DNA of 64,000 nt. Source: Mesorhizobium sp. L2C084A000. GTDB lineage: Bacteria > Pseudomonadota > Alphaproteobacteria > Rhizobiales > Rhizobiaceae. This document shows, one piece after another, positions 1-8,069 of the stretch. The stretch's first letter is position 1. Every line of letters begins with the position of its first letter. The notes under the pieces are model-generated. The model did no database searches, was not told where the DNA came from, and was given only the letters and a program-made list of their open reading frames with translations. Where the stretch lies: assembly GCF_000502875.1 (NCBI RefSeq), contig NZ_AYWX01000011.1:149521-213520 (forward strand). Direction: 5' to 3'. The translations under genes and the position numbers were made by a program.

Positions 1-128
1 CGGCCCCATGAGCATATCTCCATAATGATCTCAGCATCGGCTTTTTCCTGCCTGACCACCGATCAAGTGTTTTGTGAACAGCATCGTGCTAATATTGCCG
101 TCACTGCGCTCGGCGAGGAAATCGCAGC

Positions 129-3100
129 ATGTCGGAAAAGGGTCCGGTCGCGTTGCCGGCGGCCTCGATGGCAACAGGTTTTCTGGGTGGCAACGGCAAC
201 AATGCGTCCGAAGCCCGGTACGAGCGCCGGATCCTGACCGCGCTCTGCTACGACCTGGTCGGATCGACCGACCTTCTTGCCATCCTGGACATCGAAGAGT
301 TCGAGGAACTGATATCAGCCTTCCAGCGGGCCGCGAGACAGGCGGTCGCGTCGTGTTCGGGAGCCGTCCAGGTCGAGGTCGGCGATGGCGGCGTTGCTTT
401 GTTTCGTGCCGAAATAGACGCCAAGGACGCAGCATCGCTGGCGATCCGGGCCGGGCTCGAAATCATCGACGCCTGCAGGCGCGTCGGTTCGGACAAAGGC
501 CGCGCCGATTTGCATGTCCGGGTCGGAATCGCGACATCGATGACGCTGATCCACAAGGGTGACGCCGACACCGGTCAGGATAATGTCACCGGCCCTGCCT
601 TCGCGATGGCCGCACGGCTCCAGGCCATCGCGCAACCAGATACGGTGTTGGTCTCGGACGCGACGCGCAACCTGGCGCGACGGTCGCATGTGTTCAGCTT
701 CAGGGGCCCCCATGCGATCAAGGGATTTGCCGAGCCGGAGCTGGTCTGGCGCGCGCTCAGTCACAAGCGCGAGGTCGACCGCTTCTTCGCATTCGGGCAG
801 CTGAGCAGTCCGCTCGTAGATCGCGAGGCCGAGCTCGCCAGCATCGCCGAAACATGGGCTAGTGCCGTTGCAGGAAAGGGCGGCGTGGTGGTGATCGAGG
901 GCGAGGCGGGGATCGGCAAGTCGCGCATTCTTCACGAAGTGCGCCGGCGCACGCGCCAACAGCGCACGAAACTGCTGCTCTTCCAGTGCACGCCCGGCGG
1001 GTTGCGCTCGGCGCTGCATCCGCTGCTGCAGAACGTACGCGGCCATCTCGCCGGCAACGAAGGACAGCTGAGCGCTGCCGCCGTGGCGGAAGTATTCCGC
1101 GATCATGACGTCCACGATCCCGAAATCATCGACATCTTCTCGTTCCTGCTCGGCGCTCCGGGAGCCGATCCGATGCTCAGGGAAATCGACGCTGAGGCAA
1201 TGCGCGCGAAAGCCAATTGGGCGGTTCGCCACTCGCTCGAAGCCCTGTGCGCCAGCGGACCGATCGTCCTGGTGGTCGAGGACATCCATTGGATCGACCT
1301 AACGTCGAGACAATTGTTGGCTGAGCTTGCACAGTCAGCCCGTCACTTCCCGGCGCTTGTCATCGCGACCACGCGCCCTGAATCCGGGAGCTGGCTGGCA
1401 GCATCGAATCCAAGGCATATCTCGCTAAAGCCGCTCAACAGCGAGCAAACCCGGCTGGCGATCGCGGCCATGTGGCCGCAAGGCAAGCCCTCAACTTCCC
1501 CGGAATTGCTCGACATGGTGGAACGCGTGACCGGCGGCGTCCCGCTGTTCATCGAAGAGATCTGCCAGTGGATGACGGAGAACGCGGCGTCGGCAACGGA
1601 TCGGCTGGCGCAGACCGCAATGCGCAGTCATGCCTCGGTGTTCGAAAGCGTGATCGAGGCCAGGCTCGAAACGCTGGGGCCGGCCCGCGAAGTCGCGCGC
1701 GCCGCAGCCGTCGCGGGCAATCGTTTCAATCAGGAATTGCTGCGCGCCCTGTTGCCGGAGCTCGATGACGAAATCATCGCAAACGCGCTGGATTCGCTGA
1801 GCGAGGCCGGGTTCCTGATGCGCGTGCGGCCTTCCGGCGTTCCGGTCTATGGCGTGCGCCATGCGCTTATCCAGGAGACGATCTACAACGCAACGCTGCG
1901 CAAGAGACGGCAGACCTTGCATCGCCGCCTGTTTGCCGCGGTGAGCCGCAACCGAAACCTGGCCGGGTGGCTGGGCACCGCCGAGGTTGCCGAGCACGCC
2001 GAGCGCGCAGGCCTTCTGGAGGACGCGATCGCTCAGTTCGTGATCGCAGGCACGGAAAGCTCGTCCCGCTCGGCAATGGCGGAAGCGAGGCAGATACTCG
2101 AGCATGCTTTGGCGCTCTGCGAGCGCGTTGCGGCAGCCGACATGCGAGACGCGCTGCGGCTATCGGCAATGATCGTGCTCGGTCCCATCCTGACCGGTGT
2201 CGAAGGTCCGAACTCGGCGCCCGCCCGCAAATTGTACGAGGACGGCGTGGTGATCGCCCGGCGTCGGCCGGTGGCCGAGCGGGCCAAGTGGTTCCCGATC
2301 TACTGGGGCTGGTGGTTCACGGATACTGTCGTGGACGGCGAGCGCGCGGAAGTCGTGCTCAGCGATCTCAGGGATGTCGAAGATGCTGAAGTGCAACTCC
2401 AGGCCAGGCATTGCGTGTGGGCAATCGACTTCAATCTTGGCCGCCACGACCGCTGCATCGCGGCCGTCGACGCCGGACTGTCGCTCTATGAGCACGGCCA
2501 GGGCAAAGCCAATGCTGCGTTGTTCGGCGGGCATGACGCGAGGGTCTGCGGGCTCGCCCACCGCGCCTTGTCGCTTTGGTTCGTCGGAAAGCCGGCAAGC
2601 GCGATCCATTCGATGTCGGAAGCTAGGAGATGGGCTCAGCAAACCGGACATGCCGGCAGCATCGCGCATGCCTATCTCAACGAGGCGATGCTGCATTGCT
2701 ATCGCCGCGATTTTTCGATGCTGCGAAGCGTGATAGCGGATCTGCGCCACTTGACGGAGCGCCATTATATGCCCGCTCTCGCCGCCGCAGCGCAAATCTT
2801 CGAAGGCTGGTGCGACGGCAACGCCGGCCAGGTCGAGAGCGGCAGGGCAAAAATGCGGCAAGGCCTTGGCCTCCATGGCGAGTTCCAGACGCCTGAGGAC
2901 GAACCGGTCTATTGCGGCATGCTGGCAGAGCTTTTGACACGAACTGCCGAGGTCGATGAGGCGCTCGCACTGCTGGGCTCGGCTGTGGCGCAGGCCGAGG
3001 CCGGCGGCAGCCGCTTCTGGCTGGCAGAGCTCTACAGGCGAAGGGCGGAGCTACTTCTTCTCCAGGGCGATGCGGAGGCGGACGTAATCGCTGCCCTCGA

Positions 3101-3290
3101 AAAGAGCATCGCCATAGCCGCGGAGCAAAGCGCCGTGCCTTTCCTCGTCAGTACATACGAGACCCTTCAATCATCAGGCCTGTCGCCTGAACTGTCGTCG
3201 CGCTATCGCGATCGGGTCGAACGTGCGAAATCCGCTCTCGAGCCGGGCGCCGCGCTGATCGTCAATCCCGAATCGGCCGTTCGCCACTAG
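129..3290 (+). CDS. Class III adenylate/guanylate cyclase-domain STAND ATPase (regulator)
   Basis: A 1053-residue protein. The N-terminal class III nucleotide cyclase homology domain covers about residues 33-210; candidate metal-binding Asp lie in CYDLVGS (D42) and VGDGG (D86). A signalling ATPase module follows, with Walker A GEAGIGKS at 258-265 and a Walker B-like VLVVEDIHWID near 380-390. The rest is a long helical, TPR-like C-terminus. The family is known for cytoplasmic signal sensing, and some members have lost cyclase activity. The start is supported by GAGGAAA about 10 nt upstream. The YcaO gene begins 22 bp after the stop on the same strand, so a regulatory or sensing role for the YcaO-TfuA cassette is inferred. 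Family assignment is firm; the ligand and whether it makes cAMP are unknown. Confidence 0.85.
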   Translation: MSEKGPVALPAASMATGFLGGNGNNASEARYERRILTALCYDLVGSTDLLAILDIEEFEELISAFQRAARQAVASCSGAVQVEVGDGGVALFRAEIDAKDAASLAIRAGLEIIDACRRVGSDKGRADLHVRVGIATSMTLIHKGDADTGQDNVTGPAFAMAARLQAIAQPDTVLVSDATRNLARRSHVFSFRGPHAIKGFAEPELVWRALSHKREVDRFFAFGQLSSPLVDREAELASIAETWASAVAGKGGVVVIEGEAGIGKSRILHEVRRRTRQQRTKLLLFQCTPGGLRSALHPLLQNVRGHLAGNEGQLSAAAVAEVFRDHDVHDPEIIDIFSFLLGAPGADPMLREIDAEAMRAKANWAVRHSLEALCASGPIVLVVEDIHWIDLTSRQLLAELAQSARHFPALVIATTRPESGSWLAASNPRHISLKPLNSEQTRLAIAAMWPQGKPSTSPELLDMVERVTGGVPLFIEEICQWMTENAASATDRLAQTAMRSHASVFESVIEARLETLGPAREVARAAAVAGNRFNQELLRALLPELDDEIIANALDSLSEAGFLMRVRPSGVPVYGVRHALIQETIYNATLRKRRQTLHRRLFAAVSRNRNLAGWLGTAEVAEHAERAGLLEDAIAQFVIAGTESSSRSAMAEARQILEHALALCERVAAADMRDALRLSAMIVLGPILTGVEGPNSAPARKLYEDGVVIARRRPVAERAKWFPIYWGWWFTDTVVDGERAEVVLSDLRDVEDAEVQLQARHCVWAIDFNLGRHDRCIAAVDAGLSLYEHGQGKANAALFGGHDARVCGLAHRALSLWFVGKPASAIHSMSEARRWAQQTGHAGSIAHAYLNEAMLHCYRRDFSMLRSVIADLRHLTERHYMPALAAAAQIFEGWCDGNAGQVESGRAKMRQGLGLHGEFQTPEDEPVYCGMLAELLTRTAEVDEALALLGSAVAQAEAGGSRFWLAELYRRRAELLLLQGDAEADVIAALEKSIAIAAEQSAVPFLVSTYETLQSSGLSPELSSRYRDRVERAKSALEPGAALIVNPESAVRH

Positions 3291-3312
3291 CCGCCCTGCA
3301 AGAGCAACCGCG

Positions 3313-4467
3313 ATGCTGGAGCGATACAAACGCCTTGGTCCGCCGCCCGACGAGGGGCTGGCGAGCCTGATGAAGATGCGCGAAGGCCTGGGCATCACGC
3401 GGATCGCCGACATTACGGGGCTCGACCAGCTCGGCATCCCGGTCGTGCAGGTGACAAGACCTTTCTCGCTCTCCAACGCGGTCGCGCAAGGCAAGGGCGC
3501 CATCCTAGCGCAAGCCGCGATATCGGCCATGCTGGAATCGGCCGAGAGCTTCTTTGCAGAGCAGGTAGCGAATTTCAAACCAGTCGTCGGCTGCGCCGAT
3601 CACTTGGGCATCCCGCCAGATCGTTTCGAACGGCATCTCCAGGGGGGCACGGCGCCCGGATGGCGTGGCAGGGAGACGGCGTGGGTAGCCGCAGACAATC
3701 TTCTTACCGGCAGCCGCGACCTGGTCCCGTTCGAGCTCGTGCACACCGCCTATGTGATTCCGTCGCTGCCCCATGACGGCATTTTCGCGGCATCGACGAG
3801 CGGTTTGGCTGCAGGCTTCGAGGAGCCGGATGCTATCGTTCATGGCATGCTTGAATGCATCGAACGCGACGCGATCGCCACGGCATATCGGACTCACGGG
3901 TTTTTCCACCGTCAACGCATCGATCCCGAGACGATCGATGATCCGTCGCTCCGCGATATCCTGGAAACTTTGGCGGCCAAGAACGTGCTGGTCGGCCTCT
4001 GGCAAGCTTTGTCGCCGTTGGGCATACCGGTGGTGTGGTGCCATCTGCTGGAAGACGAACCGACGGAAACGGTTCTTTTGGATCACCCGGCTGATGGCTC
4101 GGCCGCCGGTTTCAGTCCTGCCGGCGCGGCGGCGCACGCCATCTACGAAGCGGCCCAGGCCCGTCTGGCGGCGATCTCGGGCGCGCGCGATGACCTGACG
4201 CGCGCGTCCTATCCGAAATACCCCGATCGGCAGATGATTGCAGCGCATCGCCGGCTCCTCCGCGATGGCCCGCGCAGCGTGGATTTCCGCGCGCTCGCCG
4301 AGCAGAAGTTCAACACGGCGTCGGATGGGCTGTCGGTCCTCTTGGCAATTCTCGAAGAGAGAGGGTTCGATGCGGTTCACCTAATCCGGCTGGGAACGAA
4401 ACCGCTCGACGCACTGTCGGTTGTCAGGATTGTCATCCCTGCCTTGCAGCCGCTCTTGCAGGGGTAG
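3313..4467 (+). CDS. YcaO-domain protein, TfuA-associated
   Basis: A 384-residue YcaO family enzyme. YcaO proteins use ATP to activate backbone amides, giving azolines or, with TfuA as partner, thioamides. ATP/Mg-binding elements are visible: an SxxxExxE segment (SAMLESAE, about residues 72-79), HGMLECIERDA near 180-190, and EAAQARL near 280. The C-terminus ends IPALQPLLQG and lacks the PxPxP tail of azoline-forming YcaO proteins, which fits a TfuA-coupled type. The tfuA gene starts 4 bp after the stop, so the two are almost certainly co-translated. No E1-like or dehydrogenase partner is nearby. The modified substrate is not evident. Confidence 0.9.
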   Translation: MLERYKRLGPPPDEGLASLMKMREGLGITRIADITGLDQLGIPVVQVTRPFSLSNAVAQGKGAILAQAAISAMLESAESFFAEQVANFKPVVGCADHLGIPPDRFERHLQGGTAPGWRGRETAWVAADNLLTGSRDLVPFELVHTAYVIPSLPHDGIFAASTSGLAAGFEEPDAIVHGMLECIERDAIATAYRTHGFFHRQRIDPETIDDPSLRDILETLAAKNVLVGLWQALSPLGIPVVWCHLLEDEPTETVLLDHPADGSAAGFSPAGAAAHAIYEAAQARLAAISGARDDLTRASYPKYPDRQMIAAHRRLLRDGPRSVDFRALAEQKFNTASDGLSVLLAILEERGFDAVHLIRLGTKPLDALSVVRIVIPALQPLLQG

Positions 4468-4471
4468 GATT

Positions 4472-5194
4472 ATGCGCCCGAAACTCGTCTTCACCGGCCC
4501 TACCGTGTCCCATTCCGACGCATTGAACGTCGTCGATGCGGTATGCCTTCCCCCGGCCGTGCAAGGCTCGATCGTTTCGGCCGTGCAGCATTTCGACCCG
4601 AGTGCGATCCTTCTCATAGATGGCGGTTTTCAGACCGAGCCGGCGGTTCGGCACAAGGAAATCCTGTGGGCCCTCAGCCGCCGCATTCACGTCGTCGGCG
4701 CGGCCAGCATGGGTGCCCTTCGAGCAGCCGAGCTGTTCCCCCATATGCAAGGCGTCGGGCTTATCTACCGATGGTATCGCCGCTTCGCCTTTGCACCCGA
4801 CGACGCAGTAGCGGTATTGCATGGACCGGCCGAAGTGAATTTCGCTCAATTGACGCATGCGCTGATTGACCTGCGCCGAACCCTTCGCGCTGCTTGCCGG
4901 CGCGGCGTGATTTCACCCGAACAGCAGGCGAGGCTCGAGGGTGCGGCAAAGGCCGTCAACTTTCGCGAGCGCACCCTGGCACGGATGGTTCGGGATGCGC
5001 ACGACGGCAAGGGCGACGTCGAGAAATTGTGCAGGGAGCTCGGCGCGGCTTTCGTCCAGCAAAAAAAGCAAGATGCCCTGCGGGCACTCGAACTTTTGCG
5101 GGAGCAAGCATTTGAAAAAGCACACCCCATGCCGGAATTACAGCTAACCTCGGCCTTCTCCAAGGATATGGATGATGCGGGGCTGGCGCTATAG
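4472..5194 (+). CDS. tfuA: TfuA-like protein (YcaO partner)
   Basis: A 240-residue TfuA-core protein. The family was named from the trifolitoxin locus of Rhizobium and is thought to help YcaO enzymes install thioamides, for example on archaeal methyl-coenzyme M reductase. Typical features are the N-terminal VFTGPTVSH and the central LLIDGGFQTEPAVRHKEIL and GAASMGALRAAEL segments. An ATG at 4472, just after the YcaO stop with a GGTAGGA-like ribosome site, is preferred to an upstream in-frame alternative inside ycaO. It forms a tight two-gene unit with ycaO. Which substrate the pair modifies is unknown. Confidence 0.9.
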   Translation: MRPKLVFTGPTVSHSDALNVVDAVCLPPAVQGSIVSAVQHFDPSAILLIDGGFQTEPAVRHKEILWALSRRIHVVGAASMGALRAAELFPHMQGVGLIYRWYRRFAFAPDDAVAVLHGPAEVNFAQLTHALIDLRRTLRAACRRGVISPEQQARLEGAAKAVNFRERTLARMVRDAHDGKGDVEKLCRELGAAFVQQKKQDALRALELLREQAFEKAHPMPELQLTSAFSKDMDDAGLAL

Positions 5195-5221
5195 GCCCTG
5201 AGTCTCTTGGCGGCCGACGAT

Positions 5222-5234
5222 TTACGTAACGTAA
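5222..5234. promoter_or_regulatory. 13-bp perfect palindrome before the metallopeptidase gene
   Basis: TTACGTAACGTAA is a perfect odd palindrome centred on base 5228. It lies in the 53-bp gap between tfuA and the metallopeptidase start (GTG at 5248). It could be an operator for a dimeric regulator; no promoter hexamers are clear. Confidence 0.35.
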
Positions 5235-5247
5235 GTGCCGTGATAGC

Positions 5248-6456
5248 GTGGTAGCGTCAAAGGGGGCCAAGCAATTGGACGCGGTCAATCGTGTCGTTGC
5301 GCAAGATCTGTTGCTGGGAACGCGGTTCCTGGTCTACCCGCAGGTCCCTCACCTTTCGGGTTACGGAACGCCCGAAACAGTATGGATTTCTACTCCACCC
5401 GATCTGATCCGCTCCGGCCCAGAAGATCACCGCATCTACGTTCGCGATCCGCTCCTCGACAAGGAGCCTTACGACTACCCTTATCTGCCACCGTTTGTCG
5501 GCGAAATCTTTCCGCCTGCAGAGGCTGGGTTTGACGGCCATTTCGATCAGCTTTCCCTGACCTCGCGGCAGTTCCTTTCTGCGCACGCTTTCGCCTCGGT
5601 CAGCCGCGTGCTGGACATCTGGGAAAGCTACCTCGGCAAACCGATCGTCTGGTATTTTGCCGAGACTTACGAGCGGCTCGAAATCATCCCCTTCGTCGAC
5701 TGGGAGAATGCGCAATCAGGCTATGGCTATCTGGAGCTCGGCCGAGAGCGCGGCATCGACGGAGGCAACTATCCCTATGCGCTCAACTTCGATGTGATCG
5801 CACATGAGGTCGGCCACGCAATCTTGTTTTCGCTGTTCGGGACACCAGCCGGCGGCCTGACTCAAGGCGATTTCGGACCGTTCCACGAGGCCAGCTCGGA
5901 TCTGGTCTCGCTCTTGTCCTTCCTGAATTTCGACAGCGGCATGGACCGGCTGTTGCGGCACTGCGATGGCAACCTGCTTGTTCTCAATGAATTGAACCGG
6001 ATTGCCGAACTGACCGGCGATCGGCAGATCCGCCTCGCCAGCAACGCACGCCGCATGTCGGAGGTCACGGCGGAAATCCATGACAGGTCACGGCCATTCA
6101 CGGGGGCTGTGTTCGACACGATCGTCGACGTCTACCACGCGGCACTGGTGCACGAGGGGTTGGCCGACGAGCGGCTGCTGGGGATAGATATCAAGGATGT
6201 CGACCAATCCGACATGCAGCGCATCTCGGATTTCACGTCCCGCGCCTTTCGCGCTCGGCCCTTCATGTTCAAGAGCATGCTGATCAGAGCAAGGGACGAG
6301 GTGGCTCTCGCACTTGCTCAGGCATGGCCACGCCTCGATGCGGATGACCTGTCGTTCGAAAAGGCCGCGGGGTTGGTGGTGGATGCCAGCGATCGCGTTG
6401 CGCCGATGCTCGCGGAAAAATTCGATGAGAACTTTAGCTGGCGGGAGATCTTGTGA
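5248..6456 (+). CDS. Gluzincin-type zinc metallopeptidase
   Basis: A 402-residue protein with a zinc motif HEVGH at residues 186-190 and a downstream FHEASSD in which E214 would be the third zinc ligand. This is the HExxH...E pattern of M4/M36-like gluzincins. No signal peptide is visible, so it probably acts in the cytoplasm. The start is a GTG at 5248, without a strong ribosome site; a slightly later start is possible. It sits 53 bp after tfuA and 32 bp before the next gene. In RiPP pathways such peptidases remove leaders, so a maturation role with YcaO-TfuA is inferred, not shown. Confidence 0.75.
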   Translation: MVASKGAKQLDAVNRVVAQDLLLGTRFLVYPQVPHLSGYGTPETVWISTPPDLIRSGPEDHRIYVRDPLLDKEPYDYPYLPPFVGEIFPPAEAGFDGHFDQLSLTSRQFLSAHAFASVSRVLDIWESYLGKPIVWYFAETYERLEIIPFVDWENAQSGYGYLELGRERGIDGGNYPYALNFDVIAHEVGHAILFSLFGTPAGGLTQGDFGPFHEASSDLVSLLSFLNFDSGMDRLLRHCDGNLLVLNELNRIAELTGDRQIRLASNARRMSEVTAEIHDRSRPFTGAVFDTIVDVYHAALVHEGLADERLLGIDIKDVDQSDMQRISDFTSRAFRARPFMFKSMLIRARDEVALALAQAWPRLDADDLSFEKAAGLVVDASDRVAPMLAEKFDENFSWREIL

Positions 6457-6488
6457 ACTGAAGGATGCAGCAAAAAGGAGCGAGGAAA

Positions 6489-7181
6489 ATGAGCGACGAC
6501 TATCACCGACCGACACTAACGTTTCCATCAGGCGCTTACAACGCAACACAGGTCAGGCTCTATGGCTTGGGGGCGGAAATTGGACTCAGCGTGCCCGGTG
6601 CGCCAGCACCCTTTGGGGACACGGGCATGTATGTCGAAACCGCGCCCGGGGAACCCATCACCGATGAGCAACGTGTCAACGCACTTGAAGTGTTGGAGAA
6701 ATATGACAGCAACAAAGGCCGCCAAGATATAATAAATGGAAATCTTCCATTCCCAAAGATACCAATCAGAGTCTCCTTTCATTTCAAGATAGACCTGAAG
6801 AATTTTGGCACTGCGGTTCTTTCAACAGTAGGCAGTACCTTCATGCTCGGATCATCTCCAGAGCAGAAAACATCGTGCGGGATAATTGTCGGTTATGCCT
6901 ATGAGGGACATACCTACGATTTGCCAAAGCCCAAGATAATGATCATCCCGGCGTTTCCGGAGCCCAAGATTCCGGCCGACGATTCGAATTTTGACGCCAA
7001 GGAACCTGAAGGCTACGCGGTTTGGCTCGTCGATAAGCTCGACGAATGCGTGGAGTTGGAGATGAACCAAGGCTTCATTGAACAGCTCGTTCTTGACGCC
7101 AACATGCCGGGGAAGCGCTCACCAACAATGTACGCTTCCAAGATGACGATGGGCCACCGCAGCGGAAAGCTGAACGACTAG
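6489..7181 (+). CDS. Hypothetical protein of the YcaO-TfuA cassette
   Basis: A 230-residue protein I cannot assign to a family. The start at 6489 is chosen because AAGGAG lies 8 nt upstream; an ATG at 6465 would add 8 residues. It is acidic in the middle, has no signal peptide or clear membrane segment, and ends in a basic Met/Ser/Gly-rich tail (about residues 206-230). Parts of the gene are less GC-rich than its neighbours, for example near 6720-6850, consistent with transfer. As the last gene of the cassette it may be the modified substrate, an immunity protein or an accessory factor; none of these is demonstrated. Confidence 0.6.
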   Translation: MSDDYHRPTLTFPSGAYNATQVRLYGLGAEIGLSVPGAPAPFGDTGMYVETAPGEPITDEQRVNALEVLEKYDSNKGRQDIINGNLPFPKIPIRVSFHFKIDLKNFGTAVLSTVGSTFMLGSSPEQKTSCGIIVGYAYEGHTYDLPKPKIMIIPAFPEPKIPADDSNFDAKEPEGYAVWLVDKLDECVELEMNQGFIEQLVLDANMPGKRSPTMYASKMTMGHRSGKLND

Positions 7182-7764
7182 TCTCTCATGTTCCCTGTCA
7201 AGGTTGAAGGCAAGAAGGCTCGCCTGCTTGGCAGGTTTGCCATGCAGTCGGATCGGCTGAAGCTGCACAGGGCTGGGCGTTGAACTCAGAGACGACGGTT
7301 GATCAGACTCTCATCCGCGGGTTGGATACCGGCCTTCCGTGTCTTCGTCTCGGATCTGTCCTCGATCCAGGGGGCGGGCTTCCGGCGCATCGGCCCGGCC
7401 ACATAACTGGCCACGGGAGTTCCCCACCTTGGCCCTACCTCCAAGATCGTCGAGGAAATCAACAGCGGTGATTTTTGATATTTTCACGGTTGTACGCCGG
7501 CCCAAGTTCCCGGGGGGAAGTAGCGGTATCCGAGCGCAACCAATGTTTGTCGTTGTCACCGCAGGCGTGTCCGGCAAACGGCATTTTAGCAGTCGCACCA
7601 GTCAACGAGTGTGTCAGCTTTGCGAGTGCTACCGCCTGAAACCGGACAGGCAGGAAGCGGCCCCATAGCAGTCATCCGACAACTGTCGGTGACTAAACGC
7701 TGCTGAGGTGCATGCGCCCGGTTCTTTCCGCTTTTCTGTGGGGAAATCTGTGGGGTATCGGGAG
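7182..7764. other. Non-coding or decayed stretch between cassette and tRNA-Pro
   Basis: About 580 bp with no ORF that has both a ribosome site and recognisable protein content. A 31-codon ORF (7188-7283, product MFPVKVEGKKARLLGRF...) begins 6 bp after the preceding stop but lacks a ribosome site. Overlapping ORFs on both strands at 7280-7670 have low-complexity Arg/Pro-rich translations typical of spurious reading. It may be a degenerate island edge next to the tRNA. Confidence 0.5.
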
Positions 7765-7788
7765 AAACAGACACCTAAGTGTCTGTTT
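7765..7788 (-). terminator. Probable terminator of tRNA-Pro
   Basis: A 10-bp perfect stem AAACAGACAC/GTGTCTGTTT with a 4-nt loop sits directly 3' of the tRNA on the minus strand. A-rich sequence precedes it, and a short pyrimidine tract follows the stem on that strand. On the plus strand the stem is followed by a T run, so it could work in both directions. Confidence 0.6.
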
Positions 7789-7792
7789 TTTC

Positions 7793-7869
7793 TGGTCGGA
7801 GTGGCAGGATTTGAACCTGCGACCCCCTCGTCCCGAACGAGGTGCGCTACCAGGCTGCGCTACACTCCG
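7793..7869 (-). tRNA. tRNA-Pro (anticodon CGG)
   Basis: A 77-nt cloverleaf on the minus strand. The acceptor stem is CGGAGTG/CACTCCG, the T-arm contains GGTTCAAATCC, and the anticodon stem CCTCG/CGAGG holds the loop TTCGGGA, so the anticodon is CGG. The discriminator A and CCA are encoded (7793-7796). The 3' end faces the YcaO-TfuA region. Confidence 0.96.
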
Positions 7870-8069
7870 TGACCAGACCGCGGGCTTATAGCCGCCACAC
7901 TTGGTTCCTGCAAGCGGCACGGCGGCACTTCTGTCGCATTTCGTCGGCTTTCGTCGAGCATTGCCCGAAAGGCCCGGATTCCCTTCCGGAATAAACGTGG
8001 CTTAAAGCCTTGTGTGCTAAGCCGCAGCCCTCGACAATTCGTAATTTCGGCCATTCGGAGTTTCCAGTC

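Noticed and set aside
7280..7670. Overlapping short ORFs on both strands, considered as integrase or transposase fragments
   Set aside because: I could not find a catalytic motif or a recognisable segment of either family in any frame.
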